A DNA stretch of 64,000 nt, from contig UQTU01000006.1 of NCBI GenBank assembly GCA_900544135.1, forward strand, positions 1-64,000. Reading direction: 5' to 3'. This stretch comes from an uncultured Collinsella sp. (GTDB lineage Bacteria; Actinomycetota; Coriobacteriia; Coriobacteriales; Coriobacteriaceae). The translations under genes were made by a program, and so were the position numbers. Positions 41,026 through 50,405 of this stretch are shown one piece after another (within the stretch, counting starts at the first letter, position 1; each line of letters begins with the position of its first letter). The notes below the pieces were generated by a model that was not told the origin of the DNA, made no database searches, and worked only from the letters and a program-made list of their open reading frames with translations.

Positions 41026-41593
41026 GTTTTAAGCAATTGCTTAATTGTGATTAAGCAACAGGGTGCCAAAAATCTACCTACGCGATAATCGCCTTTTGCG
41101 GCTACTTGCGCGTTTTGCACGCGCTTGAGCCGATTTATTAACGCGATATGAATCTACATACGCGTAGCTGGTATACAACCGAGAACGGGCCGCATTTATC
41201 GCGGCGATTTACATAGATTTAGCAACTGTAACGAACAAGCGTGTCGCTGTATTTATTCCAGTAGTTAACTTGATCGGTGGACAAGTGGGCTGTTGCAACG
41301 AAAAGCCAACCAGGATGGGCTCTATACGAGGACGCCGCAGGGTAATTGCGAGGGGAGGGTGGCAGGCGCTCTGAGAGCCGCTGTATGACCCCATGTCTCC
41401 TTAACTCGATAATTTGTGTTTCAGGCCACGAATAGGTCGAGCAATTGCCAAAAGAAAGGCCCATGCAGGATTGCACGAGCCTTACATCAGATCAAATATG
41501 AGCTAGAAGCACCAAGCAGGGCAGACGCAACACCATCTTGTCGCAGCCTCTGCGAGCGACATATCGCAGTCGAGGTAGACATCGAGGAAGTCG
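41026..41593. other. Gene-free AT-richer stretch with a 16-bp palindrome
   Basis: No convincing gene is seen in this 568-base gap, though a minus-strand open frame of 85 codons (41476-41219) exists. There is a perfect palindrome TTAAGCAATTGCTTAA at 41029-41044, with related half-sites just after it (AATTGTGATTAAGCAA). Recurring ACGCG-containing words occur near 41080-41165. The palindrome looks like a regulator site, but the gene it would serve is unclear. Confidence 0.3.
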
Positions 41594-42991
41594 TCAGATC
41601 CCGCACAGGGGGACCGCGATGGTGGCCACCGCGCCGCCCGAGGGGCTGTTAGCGAGCGAGACGGAGCCCCCGTGGGCGCTCGCGGCCTCGGAGGCGACGT
41701 GGAGGCCGAGCCCGTAGTGGCGGCCTCCGTCGCGCGAGGAGCGGGAGGAGTCGTCTGTGAAGAGGCGCTCGCAGCCGCGTTCGAGGGCGGCGGGAGAAAA
41801 GCCCGGTCCGTCGTCGGCAACCTCGATGACGAGGCGCCCGCCCGCGACGTCGCAGGAGACAGCCACGCGCGAGCGCGCGTGCTCGGCGGCGTTGGCCACG
41901 AGGTTCGCGGCGGCTCGCGCCAGGGTGGTTCGGTCGAGCGGGGCCTCGGGCGCGCCCGCGACAGCGGGGCCCGTGGCCGCGTCGAGCGTCACGCCTCGCG
42001 CCCGGGCGATCTGGGCGGCCTCGGCGAGGACCTGCTCGCAGAGCTCGGCCGGCCGCATGGGGGCCCTCTCCGCCCCGCCGGACCCGCGGGAGGCCTCGAT
42101 GAGCAGGCGCACGTAGCCGTCGAGCCTTTCGACGCTGCCGGCTATGTCGCGCGCGGCGGCCGCGAGGTCGGCGTCTTTCTCGTCTTCCAGCTCCTCCGCC
42201 ACGAAGTCTGCGTTGGCGCGCAGCACGGTGAGCGGCGTCTTGAGGTCGTGGGCGAGTGACGCCACCTGCTCGCGCTGCCCCCGCTCCGCGGCCCAGCGGG
42301 CCTCGAGCGACTCGGCGAGGGAGGTCCGCATGGCGTCCATCGCTGCGAGGACGTCGTTCACCTCGCGCACGTTGGTGCTGCCGACCGCGAAGTCGAGCTC
42401 CCCCGCGCCGACGCGCCCCGCTGCCTCAGCGAGCGGCGCCATCTTGCGCGAGATCACGCGGCTCGCGCGGCGCGCCACGAGCGCGAGCGCGAGCGCGCTT
42501 CCCGCCGCGGCGCCGACGAGCATGAGGCTCTGCGGGTTGGGAAGCAGGCCGGCGAGATTGCGCGAGACCCACTGCGGCAGGTACTCGCTGACGAGTGCGC
42601 AGGCCCCGCCGCCCTTGAGCGGGAACGCGGCGTAGGTGAGGCCCGAACCCCCGCCCTCGATCTCCACTGTGCCCGGATCCGCGGCGAGTGCCGTACGGGC
42701 CATTTCCGTCGCGTCCTCGAGCCGCGAGCTCTCGAGGTCAGTCATCAGCACGTGTCCGTCCTTGTTCAGGATGAGGTAGCGGTACGCCGTCGGCACGTCC
42801 TGCTGCCCGCAGACGCCCTCGCGTGCCAGGCCCTCCGCGACCTCGCGCGCATTGGCCGGCCCCCAGCTTGCCTCGTAGACGAAGCCCGCGTCGATCGCCG
42901 CGGAGAGTGCCATGAACGAGGCGAGCCACGCCGTGGCGACCGCCGCGAACGCGTAGGCGAAGTAGCGCGCGATGACGAAGGAGAGCGGCAT
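41594..42991 (-). CDS. Sensor histidine kinase
   Basis: A 465-residue membrane kinase: a first membrane helix near residues 4-32, an extracytoplasmic loop of about 130 residues, a second helix, a HAMP-like stretch (Met-Ala-Pro-Leu-Ala-Glu-Ala-Ala-Gly-Arg-Val), the H box Ala-His-Asp-Leu-Lys-Thr-Pro-Leu-Thr, the N box Asn-Leu-Val-Ala-Asn-Ala-Ala-Glu-His, and G boxes Asp-Asp-Gly-Pro-Gly-Phe and Gly-Leu-Gly-Leu. It would phosphorylate the response regulator encoded directly upstream. ATG 42991 is preferred over GTG 43030, which overlaps the regulator's stop. GC is well above the core genes. Confidence 0.9.
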   Translation of the reverse strand: MPLSFVIARYFAYAFAAVATAWLASFMALSAAIDAGFVYEASWGPANAREVAEGLAREGVCGQQDVPTAYRYLILNKDGHVLMTDLESSRLEDATEMARTALAADPGTVEIEGGGSGLTYAAFPLKGGGACALVSEYLPQWVSRNLAGLLPNPQSLMLVGAAAGSALALALVARRASRVISRKMAPLAEAAGRVGAGELDFAVGSTNVREVNDVLAAMDAMRTSLAESLEARWAAERGQREQVASLAHDLKTPLTVLRANADFVAEELEDEKDADLAAAARDIAGSVERLDGYVRLLIEASRGSGGAERAPMRPAELCEQVLAEAAQIARARGVTLDAATGPAVAGAPEAPLDRTTLARAAANLVANAAEHARSRVAVSCDVAGGRLVIEVADDGPGFSPAALERGCERLFTDDSSRSSRDGGRHYGLGLHVASEAASAHGGSVSLANSPSGGAVATIAVPLCGI

Positions 42992-43017
42992 GCCCCCGCG
43001 ACCTCGCGCCCCGGTCC

Positions 43018-43680
43018 TCAGAGCTGCCACTTGTACCCCATCCCCCAGACGGTCGCGATCGGATCGGCGCCGGCCTCGGAGAGTTTCCTCCGGGCGCGGC
43101 TGACCTGCATGGATATGGCCGCATCGTCGGCGTCGCTCTCCCAGCCGAGCACCGCCTCGCGTATCTGCGCGCGGCTCATGACCTGCCCGGGGTGGCGCGC
43201 GAGGTACTCGCAGATGGCGTACTCGGTGGGCGTGAGCGGCACGGTCTCGCCGCCCACGGCGAGGTCGCGCGCCCCGAGGTCGATCCGCACCTCCCCGAAG
43301 GAGAGGGCGTGCGAGCGCGGCCGGCGCTCACGGCGTAGATGGGCCGCGACCTTGGCGCGAAGTTCCGCGGCCCCGAAGGGCTTGCGGACGTAGTCGTCGG
43401 CGCCCAGGCCGTAGCCGGCCACGGCATCCTCCTCGGCCACGCGCGCGGTCAGGAAGACGATGGGCCCGTCGAAGTCCGGGCGGATCTGCCGCACGAGCTC
43501 GAAGCCGTCGAGCCCCGGCATCATGACGTCGCAGAGCACGAGGTCGAAGCGCGAGAGGTCCATCCCCGGGACCGCCGTCGGGTCCGCCGCCCTGACGACC
43601 TCATGGCCGTCGCGGCCGAGGACGCGCGCGAGCGCGTCGAGGATAGCCCGTTCATCATCCACTGCCAGTATCCTCGCCAT
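43018..43680 (-). CDS. OmpR-family response regulator
   Basis: A 220-residue protein with a receiver domain (Asp-Asp-Glu at 8-10, phospho-acceptor Asp in Leu-Cys-Asp-Val-Met-Met-Pro-Gly, switch Thr and Lys in Val-Arg-Lys-Pro-Phe) and a winged-helix DNA-binding domain ending Gly-Met-Gly-Tyr-Lys-Trp. It should control the neighbouring ABC transporter genes in response to the kinase. ABC, small protein, regulator and kinase lie in one direction, as in lantibiotic-immunity loci. Confidence 0.93.
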   Translation of the reverse strand: MARILAVDDERAILDALARVLGRDGHEVVRAADPTAVPGMDLSRFDLVLCDVMMPGLDGFELVRQIRPDFDGPIVFLTARVAEEDAVAGYGLGADDYVRKPFGAAELRAKVAAHLRRERRPRSHALSFGEVRIDLGARDLAVGGETVPLTPTEYAICEYLARHPGQVMSRAQIREAVLGWESDADDAAISMQVSRARRKLSEAGADPIATVWGMGYKWQL

Positions 43681-43725
43681 GTTCGACCTCCTGAAACTTC
43701 CGTCGGAATTGTACTAGCGCCGCGC

Positions 43726-43908
43726 TCAGCGGTCCAGAGCCCTGCGCGCAGCCGCGGGCGCCCACATGGCGATCTCAGGGTTGGGCAGCACGTGGTCGGC
43801 GATCGAGCGCAGCGCCGACCCCCAGCCGGCGTCGAGCAGGGCATTCCCGCCCAGGACGAGCGCTGCGGAGAGGAGGGCGAGCACGGCGGCGAGCGGCCTC
43901 CTACGCAT
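43726..43908 (-). CDS. Small membrane or secreted peptide of the ABC/two-component module
   Basis: A 60-residue protein with an N-terminal hydrophobic helix (Leu-Ala-Ala-Val-Leu-Ala-Leu-Leu-Ser-Ala-Ala-Leu-Val-Leu-Gly-Gly) and a polar tail with an Ala-Pro-Ala-Ala-Ala-Arg-Arg end. ATG 43908 is preceded by GGGAGGG and overlaps the permease stop by 8 bases, which supports a real gene. Its role is unknown; a lantibiotic-immunity accessory is possible. Confidence 0.55.
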   Translation of the reverse strand: MRRRPLAAVLALLSAALVLGGNALLDAGWGSALRSIADHVLPNPEIAMWAPAAARRALDR

Positions 43909-44716
43909 CTGCCCTCCCGTCCTCGAAGCGGCAGAACCAGGCCAGAAGGACGGCGTCGGCTGCCAGGGTGAGCACGAGGCTAGCGAGCGCAGTCGTGAGG
44001 AGAGGGCCCGCCGCGCGTGCGGCGTCGATGAAGGCCTCCACCCCGAGCGACCCCAGGCGCGCGGGCCAGGCGAGCGGAACCCAGCTCAGGGGCGTCGCCA
44101 GGGCACCGGTGAGCTCGCCGGTCATGAGGCCGTGCGCAAGTCCGCCCACTGAGAAGAACGCGAGGAGCATCCCCGCCGCGCCGGCGCCGATGGCGGCGTT
44201 GCGGCCGAGGCGCAGGGCCACGCCGAGCCCCAGCGCGTAGAGGGGCAGGCTGCCCAGCACGATGCCCGCCCAGGCGGCCGCAAGCGGAGCGGGCCCGAGC
44301 GGCAGGCGCCCGGCGACGGCGAGCACGGCCCCGAACACGCCGAGCGCCACGGCCAGCGCGCCCGCGCCGAGCGCCGCAAGGGCGAGCAGCTTCGCCGCGA
44401 CGGCGCGCCCGCGCGAGGGGACCGCCGTGAGGTTGGCGAGGCGCCCGGCAGCGCGCTCCTCGTCCACGGCGAGCCCGCAGACGATGGCGGACATGAGCGG
44501 CATGAGGGCGCCGAGGAACTGGGCGTAGGCGTCCGCGCCCAGCGCCGGGTCCCATCGGGTTACGGAGAAGTACTCGCCGCAGGCAAGACCGGCTGCCAGG
44601 CCGCAGACGAGGTGCACCGCCGTGAGCGGGGAGCGAGCCAGGCGCAGGGCCTCGGAGAGCAGGGCCCGCGGGAGAGTCATGCGCGGCGTCGGGTCGGAGA
44701 GTCGTGTCATGGCCAT
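43901..44716 (-). CDS. Lantibiotic-immunity-type ABC permease (second subunit)
   Basis: A 271-residue protein with about six membrane helices, Ala/Leu/Gly-rich, of the MutG/EpiG/SpaG type: a cytosolic Pro-Arg-Met-Thr-Leu-Pro-Arg-Ala start, a helix with Ala-Gly-Leu-Ala-Cys-Gly-Glu-Tyr-Phe, and a Val-Asp-Glu-Glu-Arg-Ala-Ala-Gly-Arg loop after the second helix. That loop is typical of the family's coupling to the ATPase. ATG 44716 follows GAGGAGAGG and overlaps the previous stop; the longer open frame to 45334 is rejected. Confidence 0.8.
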   Translation of the reverse strand: MAMTRLSDPTPRMTLPRALLSEALRLARSPLTAVHLVCGLAAGLACGEYFSVTRWDPALGADAYAQFLGALMPLMSAIVCGLAVDEERAAGRLANLTAVPSRGRAVAAKLLALAALGAGALAVALGVFGAVLAVAGRLPLGPAPLAAAWAGIVLGSLPLYALGLGVALRLGRNAAIGAGAAGMLLAFFSVGGLAHGLMTGELTGALATPLSWVPLAWPARLGSLGVEAFIDAARAAGPLLTTALASLVLTLAADAVLLAWFCRFEDGRADA

Positions 44717-45482
44717 CACCTCTCCTCGGAGCGCGCGAACCAGGCCGCGCCCGCCGCCGTGAGCGCGGCGAACGCGAGCGCGCAGACCGCAAGGCCCGCC
44801 AGCGTGAGCATGCCGTCCGCCGCGAGCGCCCCGCCGAGCGCCATGTCCGCCGCGAGTGGCTCGCCGCTCGGCAGCACGGGGATGAAGCTCGTGGGGATGA
44901 CCATGCTCGCCGACGGCGGAAAGAGCTGCGGCAGCGGCACCAACGACCAGGCGAACCCACCCACGAGCTGCACGGCGAGCGGGCAGAAGATGCCCGCGAG
45001 CATGCCGAGTCGCGCCGTGAGGAAGAGCCCTGCGGGGATCATCCACGCCGCGGTCACCGTGTTGGCGAGCGCGCAGAGGAGCATCGTGAGCGTGCCCGCG
45101 GCCGTGAGGCCCTGCGAGGAGAACGCCGATCCCGCGAGGTAGATGCCGAAGACCACGAGGTTCGAGAGCGCGCAGAGCGCGAGGCACCAGAGCGCCTTGG
45201 CCCACCAGGCGCGCCCGAGCGGGCAGCCCAGGCCCAGAAGCCCACGCATCCGCGTGCGAGCGTCCGCCCGCGCGACGCACGCCACCACGAGCGAGAGAGA
45301 CACGGGCAGGAAGAGCGCGTACCAGTAGTTCCACGCGCTGAAGATCTGCACGCCCCGGTAGGGCATCGCGCCGAGCAGCGGCATCGGCAGCGCCATGAGC
45401 ACGGCCAGGCGAACCGGTGCCGCGTGGCGCGACTTCAGGGCCTCGGCGCGCAGGCCCGCGAGCAGGCCGCCTTTCTCGCCCG

Positions 45483-45486
<4 letters not shown>
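44716..45486 (-). CDS. Lantibiotic-immunity-type ABC permease (first subunit)
   Basis: A 256-residue permease with six hydrophobic helices, of the MutE/EpiE/SpaE type. The N-terminus has Ala-Leu-Lys-Ser-Arg-His-Ala-Ala-Pro-Val-Arg-Leu, an alternating loop with Ala-Trp-Asn-Tyr-Trp-Tyr-Ala, and the Arg-Gly-Leu-Leu-Gly-Leu-Gly motif after helix 2. ATG 45486 is in an ATGA overlap with the ATPase stop; the frame to 45525 is rejected. Confidence 0.8.
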
Positions 45487-46211
<725 letters not shown>

Positions 46212-46428
46212 GGGTTTATCCTTTCTCTACCGGGCGCGCGGGCCGAGTCACCGTACCCGCGTGCCTTACCTTTCGGGTTCACCATCAATGGTGGGACGCG
46301 TTTCTAACGAAGCCGTAACGGCCGTTGGGGTCTTATATATGTCTGGACTCTCTATGCTTACGCTGGATAGACATCGCCAGAACGGGTATAGTATCGAAAG
46401 TTTTGTCGTTTACCAGCGGGGGAGTCCT

Positions 46429-47133
46429 GTGGGCATCAAAAAGAAGATCAAAAAGGAGCTTATCGGCACTTCCGATTACCCGTCGAATAAGATCTTCACG
46501 ATCTCCAATTTCATTACCTTCACGCGCCTGATCCTCACGCTGGTCTTCCTGTACCTGTTTGTGACGGACAACAACCGTGTCGTCGCCATCGTCATCTATG
46601 CCATCGCGGCCTCCACCGACTGGATGGACGGCCAGATTGCCCGCATGACCAAAACGGTCTCGTGGCTCGGCAAGGTTATGGATCCCATCTGCGACCGTGC
46701 GCTGCTATTTACCGGCGTACTGGGCCTGGTGGTCCGCGGCGAGCTTCCCATCTGGGTCTGCGTGCTCATCATCGGCCGCGATATCTATCTGGGAATCGGC
46801 ACGCTTATCGTGCGCCACTATCACCGCCGTCCCATCGACGTGGTGTTTCCCGGCAAGATTGCCACGGCGCTGCTCATGACCGGCTTCTCGCTCATGCTGT
46901 TGGGCTTTCCCACCGTGGATGGCTGGCATCTGTTGCCTGCTACGTTCACGGCCTTCCCGGGTCTCAACGGCAGCCCGGTACCGCTTGGCATCTTCTTTGT
47001 GTACGGCGGCGTCATCTTCTCCATGCTCACCGCTGTCATCTATTCCATTAAGGGTGGAGCGGCCATTAAACAGGCTGTCGCGCATCCCGAGGACGAAGAC
47101 ATCGACTTTCTTAACCCCGAAATCGAAGACTAA
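46429..47133 (+). CDS. pgsA: CDP-diacylglycerol–glycerol-3-phosphate phosphatidyltransferase-like protein
   Basis: A 234-residue membrane enzyme with the CDP-alcohol transferase motif Asp-Gly-x2-Ala-Arg-x8-Gly-x3-Asp-x3-Asp (Asp-Gly-Gln-Ile-Ala-Arg … Gly-Lys-Val-Met-Asp-Pro-Ile-Cys-Asp). It would make phosphatidylglycerol phosphate; a related alcohol acceptor is possible. GTG 46429 is set by GGGGGAG 5 bases before it; the frame from 46210 is rejected. An FHA and a MerR gene follow, as in other Actinobacteria. Confidence 0.88.
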   Translation: MGIKKKIKKELIGTSDYPSNKIFTISNFITFTRLILTLVFLYLFVTDNNRVVAIVIYAIAASTDWMDGQIARMTKTVSWLGKVMDPICDRALLFTGVLGLVVRGELPIWVCVLIIGRDIYLGIGTLIVRHYHRRPIDVVFPGKIATALLMTGFSLMLLGFPTVDGWHLLPATFTAFPGLNGSPVPLGIFFVYGGVIFSMLTAVIYSIKGGAAIKQAVAHPEDEDIDFLNPEIED

Positions 47134-47199
47134 GCCATTGGGGTATGATTACGTACAGTTCATTCTTTGCGGCATGTCCGCGTTAAGTTAGGGGTTGTC

Positions 47200-47634
47200 A
47201 TGGACAACATGGTTAACAATATGCCTCAGAACGATAAGGCCTCAGACGCCACCTGCGTTTTCCGCGTTCCTTCGAGCGATGTCACCGTTCCCGACCTCAT
47301 GGCCAACGTGCGCATCACCGCGCCCGTCTTATCTATCGTCAAAGGCCCTCAAACCGGTGCAGCCTTTGAGCTCGAGGATAATGTGACCACCATCGGCCGC
47401 GATCCCGCTAACGGCATCTTCCTCAACGACATGACCGTGTCGCGTAGCCATGCGCGCATTATTCGCGAGGGTCTGGGTGCCCGCATCGAGGACCTGGGCT
47501 CGCTCAACGGTACGTGGGTTGACGGCGCTATCGTCAACGGCGCACCGCTGCACGATGGCTCTTCCGTCCAGATCGGTACGTTTACGCTCATCTACCACGA
47601 GAGCACGCCGGAGCGCATCGAAACCGGTGAGTAG
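47200..47634 (+). CDS. FHA-domain protein (GarA-like)
   Basis: A 144-residue protein, a short disordered N-terminus plus one FHA domain (Thr-Ile-Gly-Arg-Asp, Leu-Asn-Asp, Val-Ser-Arg-Ser-His-Ala-Arg, Leu-Gly-Ser-Leu-Asn-Gly-Thr-Trp-Val). FHA domains bind phosphothreonine. In mycobacteria the equivalent GarA, also beside a MerR gene, regulates glutamate and TCA metabolism when phosphorylated; Thr residues near the N-terminus could serve here. The start is ATG 47200 after GGGGTTGTC. The MerR gene follows after 3 bases. Confidence 0.85.
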   Translation: MDNMVNNMPQNDKASDATCVFRVPSSDVTVPDLMANVRITAPVLSIVKGPQTGAAFELEDNVTTIGRDPANGIFLNDMTVSRSHARIIREGLGARIEDLGSLNGTWVDGAIVNGAPLHDGSSVQIGTFTLIYHESTPERIETGE

Positions 47635-47637
47635 GGC

Positions 47638-48522
47638 ATGGCCGAACGCAATTATCTGAGTATCGGCCAGGTCGTCAATCTACTTCGAGGCGCATACCCC
47701 GATCTTTCGAACTCAAAAATTAGATTTCTCGAAGATGAGGGGCTCATCACCCCTCATCGCACGCCTAAGGGCTATCGTCAGTACTCCAAGGAGGACGTTG
47801 ACCGCCTGGAGGTCATTCTGCACCTCCAGAAGACTCGCTACATGCCGCTCAACGTGATCAAGCAGCGCCTGGAAAACGCCACGGACCTGTCTACGCTCGC
47901 CTACGAGGTGGGCCTGTTGTCCGATGTTCCGCTCAAGACGGAACCCAAGGAGACTAAGCAAAAGCTGCATCCCATCGAGACCATCCCCGATATGCTCGGC
48001 GTCGAGATCTCGTTTATCCGCTCCCTGGCCGAAAACGACCTCATTCGCATCATCAAGAGCCCGCAGAACCGCGAGCTTGTCGATGGTCGCGATTTCCCGA
48101 TCATCCGCTATTGCTCCGAGCTTTCGCGCTTCCATATCGAGCCGCGCAACCTGCGCCAGTACGTATCGTCCGCAAACCGCGAGTCCTCGATGTTTGAGCA
48201 GGTTCTCGTGAGCATGCTCGGTATGGATACTTCCGACGACGAGCGCGATGCCAAGCTCGAGCGTGCATTTAAAAAGCTGCATGACCTCACCGAGGGCGTC
48301 CATACCGCTCTGCTCAAGAACCGCGTATTTGAGTCACTCAACGCCGTGGTGGAGGATGCCGATATCGATGCCCTCGACGAGGAGATCGCACGCTCCGAGT
48401 CAACCAAGGCCAAAAGCGAAGAGGCATCTACCTCCGCGGTCCCCGTGCGTGAGGAATCCCTCGTGCAGCCGCTCAAGGTTGTCGCCCCCTCACGCGCCGG
48501 CACCGCCAGCGCGGCCAAATAG
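47638..48522 (+). CDS. ftsR: MerR-family regulator (FtsR-like)
   Basis: A 294-residue protein. A MerR helix-turn-helix (Ser-Ile-Gly-Gln-Val-Val-Asn-Leu-Leu, Ile-Arg-Phe-Leu-Glu-Asp-Glu-Gly-Leu-Ile-Thr-Pro, Gly-Tyr-Arg-Gln-Tyr) is followed by a long effector part with a second wing-like section at about 110-190 and a disordered end. In Corynebacterium, FtsR regulates ftsZ; in mycobacteria the homologue lies next to garA as here. The symbol is assigned by neighbourhood and architecture, so it is tentative. Confidence 0.75.
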   Translation: MAERNYLSIGQVVNLLRGAYPDLSNSKIRFLEDEGLITPHRTPKGYRQYSKEDVDRLEVILHLQKTRYMPLNVIKQRLENATDLSTLAYEVGLLSDVPLKTEPKETKQKLHPIETIPDMLGVEISFIRSLAENDLIRIIKSPQNRELVDGRDFPIIRYCSELSRFHIEPRNLRQYVSSANRESSMFEQVLVSMLGMDTSDDERDAKLERAFKKLHDLTEGVHTALLKNRVFESLNAVVEDADIDALDEEIARSESTKAKSEEASTSAVPVREESLVQPLKVVAPSRAGTASAAK

Positions 48523-48560
48523 ACGCTGCTACAAACCAGCCTCCCCTGAAAGGTCATGCC

Positions 48561-49091
48561 ATGTACGACTTCGAATCTCACATCGTCGACATCCCCGACT
48601 ATCCCGAGCCCGGAGTCGTCTTTAAGGACATCACGCCACTCTTTGGTAATCCCGAGGCGTTAAAGGCCATGGTAGATGCCCTGGCCGAGCATTTTGCCGG
48701 CATGGGCATCACCAAGGTTGTGGGTCCCGAGGCTCGCGGCTTTATGGTCGGCGTGCCCGTGGCCGTCGCCCTGGGCGCCGGCTTTGTGCCCGCACGCAAA
48801 CCGGGCAAGCTGCCGCGCAAGACGGTGAGCGAGAGCTACGAGCTCGAATATGGCACCGACTCTATCGAAATCCATGCCGATGCCATTACCTCTAAAGATA
48901 CCGTGTTGATTCTGGACGACTTGGTCGCGACGGGCGGAACCGTCGAGGCAACAGGTAAACTTGTGCGAGATATGGGCGCAAAGCTTGTGGGTTACGGTTG
49001 TATCCTCGAACTTGCGTTTCTTAACCCGCGCAAGAAGCTCACGCCTTCCAACGAGGACGTCGAGCTCTTTAGCCTGGTAACGGTGGACTAG
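48561..49091 (+). CDS. apt: Adenine phosphoribosyltransferase
   Basis: A 176-residue purine-salvage enzyme making AMP from adenine and PRPP. It has Gly-Val-Val-Phe-Lys-Asp-Ile-Thr-Pro-Leu, Glu-Ala-Arg-Gly-Phe, Arg-Lys-Pro-Gly-Lys-Leu-Pro, and the PRPP motif Val-Leu-Ile-Leu-Asp-Asp-Leu-Val-Ala-Thr-Gly-Gly-Thr. The length is normal. It lies 38 bases after the MerR gene behind CTGAAAGG. Confidence 0.96.
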   Translation: MYDFESHIVDIPDYPEPGVVFKDITPLFGNPEALKAMVDALAEHFAGMGITKVVGPEARGFMVGVPVAVALGAGFVPARKPGKLPRKTVSESYELEYGTDSIEIHADAITSKDTVLILDDLVATGGTVEATGKLVRDMGAKLVGYGCILELAFLNPRKKLTPSNEDVELFSLVTVD

Positions 49092-49123
49092 CCGCTACCC
49101 TTAGATACCGGAAAGGAAGCTCC

Positions 49124-50230
49124 ATGCGCACAGCAAATACGCACAAAAACATGGCACGCTGCGCTGCTACGGCAACCCTCGCTTGTGTTTTGGGCCTGGG
49201 CCTCGCGGCTCCGGCCTATGCCGATACCGCATCCGACCTTGCCGCTGCTCGTACCAAACTCGAGCAGATCGGCACGCAGACCCAGCAAATTCATGAAGAA
49301 CTCTCCGCGCAGACGCAGGAGCTTGATCAGACCGCAGGCGAGATCACGCAAAAGCAGCAAGAGATTGCCGACGGCCAGGCAAAGCTTTCGAGCTACGTTG
49401 CCGGTGAGTACAAGACCGGCGGTCTGAGTCTCCTTCAGGTTCTGACGGGCGTCGACGATCTGGGCGACATGCTCAACCGTCTGTTCTATTACGGCAAGGT
49501 TTCCGACAAGCAGGCCCAGACCATTCAGGATGTCAAGGACCTTAAGCAGCAGCTCACTGATAAGCAGGCCGAGCAGGAGAAGAACGTCGCCGCGACGCAG
49601 AAGAAAGTCGACGAGCTCAACGCCCAGCAGGCAGAAGCCCAGAGCATCGTGAACTCCCTAGATTCTCAGCTGCAGGCCGAGCTTGCCGCCGAGGCTGAAG
49701 CCAATGCCGCGCTGCAGGCTGGCATAAATGCCAGCACTGCCGAAAAGGCCACGGTGAGCAAAGACACCGCCGGTACGACCGAGAACACCAACGATGGCGG
49801 CAATACGCCCGCGCCCACTCCTACGCCCGCTCCGGCCCCTACGCCGCAGCCCGCCCCGGCTCCGGCTCCGGCGCCGACGCCTTCCGCACCGAGCCAGTCT
49901 GTTGACGGCGGCTCCGTTGTTTCGCGTGCCTACAGCAAGCTGGGTTGCGCTTATTCCTGGGGAGGCATTGGACCGGACAGCTTTGACTGCTCCGGTTTTG
50001 TAAGCTACTGTCTCACGGGCCGCTACTGCCGTCTGGGCACCACCGGCACCTTCATGGGTTGGACCCGCGTGTCCGACCCGCAACCAGGCGATGTCGTGGT
50101 TAACTCCTACCATACTGGCATCTATATCGGAAATGGTCAGATGATCCATGCTTCCGACTACAAGACGGGCGTCATCATCAGCTCCGTCGCAGCCGGCATG
50201 AACAACAACTACATTTTCGTGCGCTACTAA
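49124..50230 (+). CDS. Secreted NlpC/P60 peptidoglycan hydrolase with coiled coil
   Basis: A 368-residue exported enzyme. A signal peptide (cleavage probably after Ala-Tyr-Ala near 37), a long coiled coil (about 40-210), a Pro/Ala-rich linker (about 218-258) and a C-terminal NlpC/P60 domain with Cys289 (Phe-Asp-Cys-Ser-Gly-Phe-Val), His330 and His342. It should cut cross-links in cell-wall peptides during growth or division. The coiled coil resembles PcsB/RipA-type regulators that interact with FtsEX. A terminator follows. Confidence 0.92.
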   Translation: MRTANTHKNMARCAATATLACVLGLGLAAPAYADTASDLAAARTKLEQIGTQTQQIHEELSAQTQELDQTAGEITQKQQEIADGQAKLSSYVAGEYKTGGLSLLQVLTGVDDLGDMLNRLFYYGKVSDKQAQTIQDVKDLKQQLTDKQAEQEKNVAATQKKVDELNAQQAEAQSIVNSLDSQLQAELAAEAEANAALQAGINASTAEKATVSKDTAGTTENTNDGGNTPAPTPTPAPAPTPQPAPAPAPAPTPSAPSQSVDGGSVVSRAYSKLGCAYSWGGIGPDSFDCSGFVSYCLTGRYCRLGTTGTFMGWTRVSDPQPGDVVVNSYHTGIYIGNGQMIHASDYKTGVIISSVAAGMNNNYIFVRY

Positions 50231-50253
50231 GTCACTCTGTATAGCAAACGAAT

Positions 50254-50292
50254 GTGAACCTCGTGGCCTTTGGGCTGCGGGGTTCATTTATT
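50254..50292 (+). terminator. Terminator after the NlpC/P60 gene
   Basis: Stem GAACCTCG/CGGGGTTC (50256-50263 with 50278-50285), one G·U, is followed by ATTTATTT. Confidence 0.7.
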
Positions 50293-50405
50293 TGTGACCG
50301 TGCTCCATACATAATCCCAATGAGCTAGTTTTCAATACTAGATGCACGTTTCAAAGGTAAGCAAGATGGCTATAATAAATGAGAAACATCTAGAAAGGAC
50401 CCTCT

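Noticed and set aside
41219..41476. 85-codon minus-strand frame after tRNA-Pro
   Set aside because: No domain, no clear ribosome site, and overlapping frames look equally plausible.
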